Positions 55,146 through 63,875 of a stretch of DNA of 64,000 nt are shown piece by piece. Below the pieces are notes generated by a model that did not search any database, was not told the DNA's origin, and worked only from the letters and a program-made list of their open reading frames with translations. A program made the translations under genes and the position numbers. Within the stretch, counting starts at the first letter, position 1. Every line of letters starts with the position of its first letter. The stretch comes from Pseudomonas sp. 7P_10.2_Bac1 (GTDB lineage: Bacteria; Pseudomonadota; Gammaproteobacteria; Pseudomonadales; Pseudomonadaceae): NCBI RefSeq assembly GCF_025465935.1, contig NZ_JANLNV010000094.1, positions 1 through 64,000 of the forward strand, in the 5' to 3' direction.

Positions 55146-55757
55146 ATGAATTATCTCGCACATTTGCACCTTGGCGGCCAGCGGCCTGAAGAATTGCTGG
55201 GCAGTCTGTATGGTGACTTCGTAAAAGGGCGCCTGCAGGGCCAGTACAGCCCGACGATAGAGTCTGCAATCCAGTTACACCGCAGCATTGACGTATTTAC
55301 GGATAGCCACCCGTTGGTTGATCAATCGCTGTCGCGCTTCACCCGCACACGGCGGCGTTATGCGGGCATCGTGCTGGACGTCTTCTTCGACCATTGCCTG
55401 GCGCGAGATTGGTCGCAATACGCTGACGGCCCGCTGGAGCGTTTCACCTCAACGTTCTATGCGCTGCTGGTGACACAGCGCCACCTGCCCAAGCGTCTGG
55501 CCAGCATTGCGCCGCACATGGCGGCCCACGACTGGTTGGGTTCATATCAAGACTTTGGGGTGCTGGAGCAAGTTTTTCAGGGCATTGCCCGACGCCTTTC
55601 ACAGCCAGAAGAATTGGCTGGCGCGATGCACGATCTGCGCGCGCTCTACGGGCCACTGAGCGAGGACTTCAGTGCCTTCTACCCGCAACTGCAGGCGTTT
55701 GCTGCCCGTGAAAAACTCAGCCTGGCGGCTGCCCTGCAGACACCGCCAAACCTGTAG
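55146..55757 (+). CDS. acpH: acyl carrier protein phosphodiesterase (AcpH family)
   Basis: Removes 4'-phosphopantetheine from holo-ACP. The 203-aa protein has the family start MNYLAHLHLG and SLYGDFVKG, DVFFDHCLARDW, and RLASIAPHMAAHDWL. Its stop codon falls in a REP-like sequence (CTGTAG), so the last codons may be shaped by the repeat. The promoter must overlap the ArsR operators. Confidence 0.87.
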   Translation: MNYLAHLHLGGQRPEELLGSLYGDFVKGRLQGQYSPTIESAIQLHRSIDVFTDSHPLVDQSLSRFTRTRRRYAGIVLDVFFDHCLARDWSQYADGPLERFTSTFYALLVTQRHLPKRLASIAPHMAAHDWLGSYQDFGVLEQVFQGIARRLSQPEELAGAMHDLRALYGPLSEDFSAFYPQLQAFAAREKLSLAAALQTPPNL

Positions 55758-55808
55758 AAGGGAGCTTGCCTCGCGATCCTTTCAAAAAGCCCTGCCGCTT
55801 TGCTCCTC
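55751..55808. repeat. degraded REP-like element overlapping the acpH stop
   Basis: CCTGTAGAAGGGAGCTTGCC and CTCGCGATCCTTTCAAAA match one half of the REP pair at 11.86 and 45.70 kb; the second half is decayed. TAG at 55755-55757 is the acpH stop. Confidence 0.7.
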
Positions 55809-55823
55809 AGGCCTACATCACGA

Positions 55824-56615
55824 TTAAACCGCCGCCACCGGCTCGCACTCAGGTTGCGGATGGGCTTCAGGGGCTCCGCAGATCACCTGGCGAATCGCTT
55901 CCTGCGCTCTGAACGCCAGCATCGCGCGTTCTTGCTGCTGACACGCAATCGGCTCCAGCAAATGAATTTCAACCTGTCCCTGATCGTGAGCCAGCAAGCG
56001 CAGCAAATGCGAGAGCAAATCGTCATCGCCAATAAACGGTGCGATTGGATCGCTTTTGCCATTGCGGACATAACGAATGGCCACCGGTTGCAACGGCACG
56101 TCAGTGTCTATGGCCGCTGACAACAAGCGGCCATGGAAGGTGCGTACTGAGCGCCCGTCGGTGGTCGTGCCTTCCGGAAACATCAATAACGGGTGCTGTT
56201 GCTGCAGATGACGGCCCATCTGCTCACGGATGCTTTGGCTGTCCCCCGCGCCCCGGCGGATAAACAGGCTTCCGGCCTTGTCCGCCAGCCAGCCCGCCAC
56301 GGGCCAGTGGCGCACTTCGGCCTTGGACAGAAATGAAAGCGGCGTCAGTTGCCCGAGCAGAGCAATGTCGGTCCAGGACACATGGTTACTCACCCACAGC
56401 ATTGGCGTGGCAGGTCGATCACCGAAAACCGTGACTTGAAACGGCAGGGCATTGCTCAGCCGCTTCATGAAGAACTGCGTCCAGCGCTGTCGCCGGTCCA
56501 TGGCGCTGTTGAGGTGTAAGCGTTCAAGCAGGGCGAAAATACTGGCCATGCCCAGCCCCAGGCTGACCACCGCCAGCACACGCACTACTCGCGCACACAG
56601 GCGCAGGCGACGCAT
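55824..56615 (-). CDS. olsA: lyso-ornithine lipid acyltransferase OlsA (PlsC family)
   Basis: A 1-acyl-glycerol-phosphate-type acyltransferase of 263 aa. Motif I NHVSWTD (HX4D), motif II with FIRRG and motif III FPEGTTTDG are present; one N-terminal membrane helix. ATG at 56615 shares a base with the stop of the upstream olsB. The pair order is that of the ornithine-lipid genes in P. aeruginosa; a phosphatidic acid role (PlsC) is the alternative. Confidence 0.85.
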   Translation of the reverse strand: MRRLRLCARVVRVLAVVSLGLGMASIFALLERLHLNSAMDRRQRWTQFFMKRLSNALPFQVTVFGDRPATPMLWVSNHVSWTDIALLGQLTPLSFLSKAEVRHWPVAGWLADKAGSLFIRRGAGDSQSIREQMGRHLQQQHPLLMFPEGTTTDGRSVRTFHGRLLSAAIDTDVPLQPVAIRYVRNGKSDPIAPFIGDDDLLSHLLRLLAHDQGQVEIHLLEPIACQQQERAMLAFRAQEAIRQVICGAPEAHPQPECEPVAAV

Positions 56616-57370
56616 TACATGGCAGCCTTGAAGTGGCGGGCATAGCGCGGGCACAGCTCATCGCGCTTGAGCAGGATAAACACGTCCGCTACCTGGAAGT
56701 CTTCGTCCCAGCAGGGTTCGCCGCAAATCTTCGCACCCAGGCGCATGTAGGCTTTGAGCAATGGGGGCATTTCGGCGATGACGTTCGCTGGAACGTCCAG
56801 CGCTGGCAGCGGTTTTTTAGGCTCGGCGCGCAAGTATTCCGTGCACAGGTAACGCTCGCGCAAACGCTGCATGATGGCCTGGGCCTGAATACCGCCGTCT
56901 TGCATCGGGATACTCGCGCAGCCCATCAAGTAGTGATAATCGCCCTGGTTGAGCACTTCAGCCAGCTCGCCCCACAGCACGGCGATGGTGCCGCCATTGC
57001 GATAGGCCGGGTCGACACAGGTGCGGCCGATTTCAAGTATAGGGCCTTGCAGGTGCGCCAAGCCGTGAAGGCTGAATTCTTCTTCGCTGTAAAAATGCCC
57101 GATGTTTAGCGCTGCGCTGTGGTTCAGCAAGCGAGTGGTCGCCACCAGCAAACCGGTGTTGAGGTCGCGAACCCCGATGTGTTCGCAATGTGCGTCGTAG
57201 TCGTCAATGTCCAATTCCCGGTCTGCGCTTTTCAGCTTGGCGTTCAATTCGCCGCTGAAAACACGGAAGCGCAGGGCTTGAGCCTCACGCAAGGCCTCTG
57301 GGCCAAGCAAGCGTTCAGCCTGCAGTCGGCGTTCTTGAGCGGTGTCGCGGATACGGGCGATCTGGGACAT
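56615..57370 (-). CDS. olsB: L-ornithine N-acyltransferase OlsB
   Basis: GNAT-type acyltransferase, 251 aa, that puts a 3-hydroxyacyl chain on ornithine, the first step of ornithine lipid made under phosphate limitation in many pseudomonads. Residues such as EALREAQALRFRVF and EIGRTCVDPAYRNGG match the OlsB/hemolysin-like group. The ATG at 57370 follows GGAGA; the frame is open further to 57565 without support. No pho box was found in the gap. Confidence 0.87.
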   Translation of the reverse strand: MSQIARIRDTAQERRLQAERLLGPEALREAQALRFRVFSGELNAKLKSADRELDIDDYDAHCEHIGVRDLNTGLLVATTRLLNHSAALNIGHFYSEEEFSLHGLAHLQGPILEIGRTCVDPAYRNGGTIAVLWGELAEVLNQGDYHYLMGCASIPMQDGGIQAQAIMQRLRERYLCTEYLRAEPKKPLPALDVPANVIAEMPPLLKAYMRLGAKICGEPCWDEDFQVADVFILLKRDELCPRYARHFKAAM

Positions 57371-57595
57371 TGCGAATCTCCGTGCAGGCATCGAGCCTGC
57401 CTTGTCGACTGAGGTGTGCAACGTCAGGCTAAGGAGCGGCAATGTCATGACCATGACAATTGAGTGATGCTTGTATGACAGCCCCCGGCATGGAACTGGC
57501 GATGCACAGGCGTGCTCTAACCCGCAGTAAAAAAATATGCCCAGATGGCGCACAAGCACGCACACTAGCGCCTGTTTACTTGTCGATGAGTTTTT

Positions 57596-58186
57596 ATGTC
57601 TAAGACGTTTTTATCCGCCGCTTGCGCGCTGCTGCTCACCTTGGGCGTGAGCCTGTCTGCGCAGGCCAGTTGGTACCTGGACGGTGAGTCATCACGGCTT
57701 TCATTTATCACTACGCAAAATGCCAATGTTGCCAACAAACACCGTTTTCTGGTCTTGCACGGCAAAGTGGACCGCAAGGGGCACGCGCAATTGCGCATCG
57801 AAATGGACTCGGTCAACAGCGCAGTGCCATTGCGTGATGAACGCATGCGCGACCAACTGTTCGATTTCAAGCATTTCCCCGAGGCGCAAATTACCGCGCA
57901 AATCAATCTGCAACCCATCAACGAACTGGCACCGGGTGCGCAAGTAGAGTTGCGCCTGCCGGTCACGGTCACTCTGCGGGACAAGCAGCACACCTATGAG
58001 GCGGAGTTGCTGGCAACCCGGCTGGATGAACATCGCTTTCAGGTCGTGACCCTCGAACCACTGATGCTGCAAGCCGAGGATTTTGGTTTACAGCCAGAGC
58101 TCGAGACCTTGCGTAAAGGTGCCGGATTGTCGGCTATCAGTTTTTCAGTACCGGTAAATGCGGTGCTGATTTTCACGGCCCGCTAA
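57596..58186 (+). CDS. YceI family periplasmic protein
   Basis: A lipocalin-like beta-barrel protein of 196 aa with a signal peptide of about 23 residues (ending SAQA). The family has been linked to isoprenoid quinone binding and to acid or osmotic stress, without a firm function. SWYLDGESSRLSF opens the mature domain. It is divergent from olsB (225-bp gap) and 1 bp from the cls gene. Confidence 0.85.
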   Translation: MSKTFLSAACALLLTLGVSLSAQASWYLDGESSRLSFITTQNANVANKHRFLVLHGKVDRKGHAQLRIEMDSVNSAVPLRDERMRDQLFDFKHFPEAQITAQINLQPINELAPGAQVELRLPVTVTLRDKQHTYEAELLATRLDEHRFQVVTLEPLMLQAEDFGLQPELETLRKGAGLSAISFSVPVNAVLIFTAR

Positions 58187-58187
58187 G

Positions 58188-59345
58188 ATGGCCGGCGCCG
58201 TGTTCCCCTGGCACAGCGCCAACCAATTCAAGTTATTGATTGATGGCCCGGCATTTTTTCCGCTGATGCTGACGGCCATCGAGCAGGCTCGGGATCATAT
58301 TGATCTGGAGTTCTACTTGGTGAAGGCCGGGCAGTGTGCTGAAACCCTCGTCCAGGCGCTGGAACAAGCGGCCCGGCGCGAGGTGCGTGTGCGCTGTCTG
58401 TTCGACGCTTATGGCAGCCTGGCGTTTACCGTGGCGTTACGGCATCGGCTGACCTCAGCCGGGGTTGAGCTGCGGTTTTACAATCCGCTGAGTTGGCGTC
58501 GGGGGTTGAACAATCTGTACCGTGATCACCGCAAGCTGCTGTTGGTGGATCAGCAATGTGCCATGGTCGGCGGCACGGGCGTGACTGATGAATTCTGGCA
58601 GCCCGCTGAAAATACCTATGACTGGCATGAAGTCATGGTGCAGATCCAGGGCCCGTTGGTTCAAGACTGGCAGATGCTGTTTGAGCGTCAATGGCGCGCC
58701 AACATCAGCCGCAAAGCCTGGAAACCCGCCACCCACTTTGGCCTCCCACAGTTGCCCATGGCGCCTGCTAAGGGTATCGGCATGGGGCGGGTGGCCTATG
58801 CCGATGCCCATCAGCATCGCGACATTCTGCAATCGCTGGTACGAGCCATTAACAGCGCCCAACACAGCATCTGGCTGGCTACGCCGTATTTTCTGCCAAC
58901 CTGGAGTGTCCGGCGTTCATTGCGTCGTGCGGCCGGTCGCGGAGTGGATGTGCGCTTGTTACTCACCGGCCCACGCACCGATCACCCGTCCGTGCGCTAT
59001 GCCGGGCATCGTTACTACCCTCGGTTGCTCAAGTCCGGGGTGCAGATTTTTGAATACCAGCCGTGTTTCATGCACCTCAAAATGGTGTTGGTCGACGAAT
59101 GGGTCAGCATAGGTTCCTGCAACTTCGACCACTGGAACCTGCGCTTCAACCTCGAAGCCAACCTTGAGGCCCTCGACCCGACATTGACCCAGGCGGTAGC
59201 GGCCAGTTTTATGACGGACTTTGCGCAAAGCCTGCCGATCAGTCTGCAGGCTTGGCAGTCACGGCCATTGTGGGGCCGAGTTAAACAGCGGATATGGGGC
59301 TGGGTGGACAGGGTGGTGGTCAACATGCTGGGGCGTCGCCCCTAG
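58188..59345 (+). CDS. phospholipase D-type cardiolipin synthase
   Basis: A 385-aa phosphatidyltransferase with two HKD motifs: H114-K116-D121 in YRDHRKLLLVDQQ, and HLKMVLVDEWVSIGSCNFD near 305-320. It has no N-terminal membrane helices, so it is nearer ClsB than ClsA. It likely joins two phosphatidylglycerols or PG with PE into cardiolipin. It adjoins the yceI gene by one base and the ornithine-lipid genes. Confidence 0.88.
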   Translation: MAGAVFPWHSANQFKLLIDGPAFFPLMLTAIEQARDHIDLEFYLVKAGQCAETLVQALEQAARREVRVRCLFDAYGSLAFTVALRHRLTSAGVELRFYNPLSWRRGLNNLYRDHRKLLLVDQQCAMVGGTGVTDEFWQPAENTYDWHEVMVQIQGPLVQDWQMLFERQWRANISRKAWKPATHFGLPQLPMAPAKGIGMGRVAYADAHQHRDILQSLVRAINSAQHSIWLATPYFLPTWSVRRSLRRAAGRGVDVRLLLTGPRTDHPSVRYAGHRYYPRLLKSGVQIFEYQPCFMHLKMVLVDEWVSIGSCNFDHWNLRFNLEANLEALDPTLTQAVAASFMTDFAQSLPISLQAWQSRPLWGRVKQRIWGWVDRVVVNMLGRRP

Positions 59346-59492
59346 GGGCTTCCAGACAAATTCGCGATGCCTTTAAATAAAGCATGGCATTTTGCTTCAC
59401 AAGCGGTTACATAACTGAACGGAACGTGCAAAATCGAACGGCTTCACGGGCGGCTGGAGAGCGTGAAGTCTGAATCTTTTGGAGCGTTTTGC

Positions 59493-60128
59493 ATGACATC
59501 TTCATTGTGGTTGGCAGTACTGGCTTCGGGCTTTATCTATGGCATTACGCCGGGCCCGGGTGTGCTGGCTGTTTTCGGGATTGGCGCGGCCCGTGGTCGC
59601 CGCGCGGGTGCCGGTTTTTTGTGCGGGCATTTGCTGGGTGATGTGATTTGGTGCAGTACGGCATTGATTGCCATTGTGGGTGCACGCGAATTTGGCAGCA
59701 CCGCTTTCAACGTACTGGGGCTGATCAGCGGTCTTTATCTGTTCTGGCTGGGCCTGCGCGCCGTGCGTGTCAAACGCAGCAGCGTGGCTGAGCAAGGCCC
59801 GGCCCGCAAGCCGTTTGCCCATGGCATTTTCTTCGGCCTGACCAACCCCAAAGCCTATCCGGTCGCCGTGGCCACCTTCACCGCATTGCTCTCCGGACGT
59901 GCAGAACTGCTGACCTGGAATATGCTGCCCTGGTTGATCGCCTTGAGTTTTTTGGGGGGCGCGCTGGCGTATGTGATCTTGATTGGCATAGTGGGTGCAA
60001 GCCATGTCCGTGCGCTGTATCAACGTCACCAGTTGCTGATCACCCGTCTGTGTGGCGTGATGTTTATTGGTTTTGCCATCAGCGCTCTGGCGCATGCCTT
60101 ACCGGGGCTGTTGGGTCATAACAGATAA
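59493..60128 (+). CDS. LysE family amino-acid exporter
   Basis: An inner-membrane protein of 211 aa with about six helices and the family start (SGFIYGITPGPGVLAVFGIG, with the PGP motif). ATG at 59493 follows GGAG; a GTG at 59463 is rejected. Exported compound unknown (homoserine/threonine or similar in relatives). Confidence 0.88.
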   Translation: MTSSLWLAVLASGFIYGITPGPGVLAVFGIGAARGRRAGAGFLCGHLLGDVIWCSTALIAIVGAREFGSTAFNVLGLISGLYLFWLGLRAVRVKRSSVAEQGPARKPFAHGIFFGLTNPKAYPVAVATFTALLSGRAELLTWNMLPWLIALSFLGGALAYVILIGIVGASHVRALYQRHQLLITRLCGVMFIGFAISALAHALPGLLGHNR

Positions 60129-60212
60129 AATTGGCTGCAAAGGATGTAGTCAGGGAGCGATACAGGGATAGGGATGGATGTTCACGTTTAACTTCCAGGC
60201 ATCGGGTGCCTT

Positions 60213-61493
60213 ATGGACATCAAACGTTACCTGTCTCAAGCCAGTTTCATTGATCAGTTGATGGACGCGGTCTGTGTCGTGGACCGCAAGTACCATATCG
60301 TTTATGTCAGCGCGGCCTGCGAGCGCATTTTTGGCTATGAGCAGGACGAGCTGATCGGGCTTTGCATCATTGATCTAGTGGTTCCGGCTGACCGTGAACG
60401 CACCGTACAGGCCGCCGACGGTGTCAGGGAGGGCGATCCGCAGTTCAATTTCGAGAACCGTTATCTGCGCAAGGACGGGAGTGTCATCCATATTTTATGG
60501 TCGGCACGCTGGTCGGATGACTATCGATTGCACATAGCAGTGGCCCGAGACATCACCGAGCGCAAGCTGGCCGAGTCGCGTCAACTGGCACTGTTCGCCA
60601 TCTCCGAGGCGGCCCATGCTGCTGGTGATTTGCTGGAGCTGTTCAAGCGCGTTCATGAACTCGTCGGGCAATGGCTGCCGGCGTTGAACTTCTCCGTAGC
60701 CCTGTGCGATCAGCCTGAAGGCGAGTTGAGCTTTCCTTATCTCGTTTCACAGCACGGTGACTGGTCGATAAACGAGGTCTCGCGGCTGAGTGAAGAGGTC
60801 ATTCACAGTGGTCAGCCGCTGCTGCAGAACGCCCCGGATGCCCCGTCGTGGCTGGGTGTTCCGCTGGTTACTCAAAACGGCATTATTGGGGTGCTGCTGG
60901 TCGAGAGTCCGTTGGGCTGCGAACTCTATACCGAGTCGCACAAAGAGCTGTTGCAGTTCGTATCTGCCCAGGTGGCAGCGGCGATTGAACGGAAAAAACT
61001 GCATGCTCGCCTGCAGTTTCTGGCGCAACACGATGCGTTGACTCGCTTGCCCAATCGCGAATTTCTCTACGAGCGCTTGAACAGCGCCTTGGCCCGCGCC
61101 AAACGTGAGCAGCAAAACCTGGCGGTGCTGTTTGTCGACCTGGATGGCTTCAAACTCATCAATGACAGCTACGGCCATGGGGTTGGCGACCAGTTGCTGC
61201 AACAGGTCGCAACGCGCTTGAAGGCGTGTGTGCGCGAGAGCGACACGGTTGCGCGAATGAGTGGTGACGAGTTTGTCCTGGTGCTGGAGAACCTCAACCT
61301 CGCTGAAGACGGAGTGATTGTGGCCGAGAAAGTCCGCTTTGAACTGAGTCGGCCCATCTTGATTGACGGCCATATGCTCAACATCCTTTGCAGCATCGGT
61401 ATAGCCCTTTACCCCGAACACGGAGAAAACGCCCAACAACTGCTGCTCAAAGCCGACACTGCCATGTACTCCATGAAAAAGGGCGCGCGCTGA
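60213..61493 (+). CDS. PAS-GAF-GGDEF diguanylate cyclase
   Basis: A soluble c-di-GMP synthase of 426 aa. PAS domain (about 8-125), GAF domain (about 130-262), and GGDEF domain to the end. The active-site motif reads SGDEF (350-354), an accepted form; an RxxD inhibitory site (RESD, 341-344) lies at the usual spacing. No EAL or membrane segment. It stands alone, with about 84 bp upstream. Confidence 0.92.
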   Translation: MDIKRYLSQASFIDQLMDAVCVVDRKYHIVYVSAACERIFGYEQDELIGLCIIDLVVPADRERTVQAADGVREGDPQFNFENRYLRKDGSVIHILWSARWSDDYRLHIAVARDITERKLAESRQLALFAISEAAHAAGDLLELFKRVHELVGQWLPALNFSVALCDQPEGELSFPYLVSQHGDWSINEVSRLSEEVIHSGQPLLQNAPDAPSWLGVPLVTQNGIIGVLLVESPLGCELYTESHKELLQFVSAQVAAAIERKKLHARLQFLAQHDALTRLPNREFLYERLNSALARAKREQQNLAVLFVDLDGFKLINDSYGHGVGDQLLQQVATRLKACVRESDTVARMSGDEFVLVLENLNLAEDGVIVAEKVRFELSRPILIDGHMLNILCSIGIALYPEHGENAQQLLLKADTAMYSMKKGAR

Positions 61494-61537
61494 CACCGCG
61501 CCTGTCATCGTTCGTTCGGTATGTGATCCGCTATATA

Positions 61538-61609
61538 CCTGGAGGCACGAGCTTGCCCGGTGATCCTTTGAGGTTAAAAAGATCGCAAGCCAAGCCCGTC
61601 CCTCACAGC
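61538..61609. repeat. REP-like inverted repeat
   Basis: A diverged facing pair of the GTAGGAGCGAGCTTGC family with a GATC centre. It lies between two convergent genes and overlaps the very end of the gap before the next stop codon. Confidence 0.75.
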
Positions 61610-61612
61610 GTG

Positions 61613-62737
61613 TTAGCGACCTGCGCTGAGCTGAATGTCTGCACAGTGCCTGATCTTGTCCCAATCGATTTCAAGCCCTAGACCCGTATTGCCGGGCGCA
61701 GCGACTTGCCCCTGTGCATTGGTGCGGATCGGATTGGCCGTGGCAAATTCGAACAGTTCATATTCCATCGCCTGCTCAAAATAGCGGCTGGTGGGCTGCC
61801 CCAGCATCAGGTGCAAGTTGGCGGCTTGTGCCAGCGAGTGCCCCCAGCTTTGCAGTTCCACTGCTATGCCGTTGGCTGCCGCGTTATTGATGATTTTAAG
61901 CGCTGGGGTAATCCCGCCGCAGGTCATGACGTCGACCCGTATCCGGCTCCAACAGTGCTGCTGCGCGGCAAATGCAACCAACCGATAGTCGGTGATGGCA
62001 TTGCCGGCGGGGAGCACCGGCACGTCCAGCCGTGCGGTCAATTGCCGATACCCCGCAAGGTCGTAATCATCCAGTGGCGCTTCGAACCAGGCGTAATCCC
62101 ATTCGCCCAATACCCTGCCCACTGTCAGCGCCGCTTGCAGGTCATAGCGTTGTTCGACATCGAGCATCAGCGCCAGGTTTTTCCCGCCATGGGCACGCTG
62201 CACTTGTGAAATCAATTCCAGGTCGCGTGCCGGGTCGCACCAACAGTGAAACTTGATCGCGCGATAACCCTTTTCCACCAGTTCCTGCACGGTCTCGACA
62301 TAGGCGCTCGGTGTCGCCAGCACCGGGGTGCTGGCGTAGGCGTCGATACGTTCGCGAAACCCGCCGAGCAGTTTGAACAACGGCTGTTCGGCTGCCTGCG
62401 CGGCGATGTCCCATAACGCCACGTCAATCAGCGCCTGAGCCTGTGCCGAGCGGGCATAGGCCTTGGGCTGAAAGTGCTGCCACAGCTTCTCCCGCTCCAG
62501 TGCCGAGCGACCGATCAGATCCGGGATCATGTCGCGCAGGGTTTGCGCCAGCACCGCATCGCGATGATGCGACGTGTATGAGTCGGTCGCGGCACAGCCC
62601 ACCACGCCGTCACGGGTGGTGAGACGAATAAACGTATGGGTGGTGCACGGCTCGGGCTGTTCAGGGGTCCAGGTTGAGCCGCGAATCGGTGGCGTACAGG
62701 CAAAAACTTCGGCGCGCTCAATGATCAGATTGTTCAC
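61613..62737 (-). CDS. enolase-superfamily enzyme (mandelate racemase/MLE fold), Asn metal-ligand variant
   Basis: A 374-aa TIM-barrel enzyme. Ligands D193 (LDVE) and E219 (WFEAP) are normal, but the third is N246 (PAGNAI) where most members have Glu; glucarate dehydratases also use Asn. K162-H164 (IKFHCW), D269 and H300 are candidate acid/base residues. A sugar-acid dehydratase is likely but the substrate is unknown. It adjoins a second member of the superfamily upstream. Confidence 0.8.
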   Translation of the reverse strand: MNNLIIERAEVFACTPPIRGSTWTPEQPEPCTTHTFIRLTTRDGVVGCAATDSYTSHHRDAVLAQTLRDMIPDLIGRSALEREKLWQHFQPKAYARSAQAQALIDVALWDIAAQAAEQPLFKLLGGFRERIDAYASTPVLATPSAYVETVQELVEKGYRAIKFHCWCDPARDLELISQVQRAHGGKNLALMLDVEQRYDLQAALTVGRVLGEWDYAWFEAPLDDYDLAGYRQLTARLDVPVLPAGNAITDYRLVAFAAQQHCWSRIRVDVMTCGGITPALKIINNAAANGIAVELQSWGHSLAQAANLHLMLGQPTSRYFEQAMEYELFEFATANPIRTNAQGQVAAPGNTGLGLEIDWDKIRHCADIQLSAGR

Positions 62738-62753
62738 GTGCTACCTCCTGGGT

Positions 62754-63875
62754 TTATGGATGGACGCGATAGCGTTCAATCATCGCCTCGTCGAGCACGA
62801 CACCCAGGCCCGGCGTGTCTGGCACCGGGACTTGACCGTTTTGCAGAGGCAGCAGGTTTTTCACCAGGCCACGGAACAGCGGGCTGTCACTTTGCGAATA
62901 CTCGATCAGCTCACCGAACTCGCTGGCTGCAAGAAAGTGCACCGTGGCCGCCAGCAGAATCCCGGTGCTGAACCCGTGCGGCACTAATTGCGCGCCATGC
63001 AGTTGGGCCAGTTCGTAGATGTGACGCATCTCGCTGATCCCGCCACAGCGGGTGATGTCTGGCTGAATGATCGCGGGCCGTGACGCCTCGAGGAAGTGCC
63101 GGAACTCATGCCGTGTAGCCAAGCCTTCGCCTCCGGAAATACGCAGGCCCGAGCGTTCGGCCAGATACGCCAGCCCGCGCGTGTCATCTGAGGGCAGCGG
63201 CTCTTCGATCCAGTTCAGATTGAATTCACGCAATGCCTCACATTGCGCCAGCGCGTGCGGGTAGTTACGCCAGCGGCCGACCAGATCGATTTGCAGCTGT
63301 ACCTCGTCACCGATCTCCTCGCGAATGGCGCGCAGCAGGGCCTGGTCTTTACGCAAGTTTTCGCCAAACCCGCCACCGCCCAATTTGATACTGCGCAGCC
63401 CTTGGGCCATCAAGCCGCGCACCAGCTCGCGGTTGCCGGCTTCGTCCGGTCGAGGGATAAAGGTGCCGTAGGCGTTGATGTGCTCGCGGTATTTGCCGCC
63501 CAGCAACGTATGCACCGGCACACCGTAATGCTGGCCAGCCAGGTCCCAGAGTGCGATGTCCAGCGCACTGATCGCATGAATCGCAGCTCCGCGACGGCCC
63601 ATGTACTCGGATTGGCGGTACATCTTTTTCCATAAGCGGTCGATTTCCAGCGGGTTTTCACCCAAGAGAATGCCGCGCAAGCCCTGGCAGGTCTCATGGG
63701 AAGCCGGGGTGTCGATCAAGGCTTTGATCACTGCCGGAGAGCTGTCGGTTTCTCCAATGCCGATCAGCCCGGTGTCTGTATGAATGCGCACAATCAAGGC
63801 ATCTTCGCCCCATTCGCAGGCGTGATCGAGCGCGGGCACGCGCAACCAGATGGCTTCTACATCAATGATTTTCAT
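62754..63875 (-). CDS. enolase-superfamily enzyme (mandelate racemase/MLE fold)
   Basis: A 373-aa enzyme with the usual ligands D197, E224 and E250 (ISGGEGLA), K164 (SIKLGGGGFG), D273 and H300 (LVPHGF). A sugar-acid dehydratase or racemase is likely; the exact substrate cannot be read. It lies 16 bp upstream of its relative and overlaps by four bases the end of a gene cut by the window. Confidence 0.85.
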   Translation of the reverse strand: MKIIDVEAIWLRVPALDHACEWGEDALIVRIHTDTGLIGIGETDSSPAVIKALIDTPASHETCQGLRGILLGENPLEIDRLWKKMYRQSEYMGRRGAAIHAISALDIALWDLAGQHYGVPVHTLLGGKYREHINAYGTFIPRPDEAGNRELVRGLMAQGLRSIKLGGGGFGENLRKDQALLRAIREEIGDEVQLQIDLVGRWRNYPHALAQCEALREFNLNWIEEPLPSDDTRGLAYLAERSGLRISGGEGLATRHEFRHFLEASRPAIIQPDITRCGGISEMRHIYELAQLHGAQLVPHGFSTGILLAATVHFLAASEFGELIEYSQSDSPLFRGLVKNLLPLQNGQVPVPDTPGLGVVLDEAMIERYRVHP

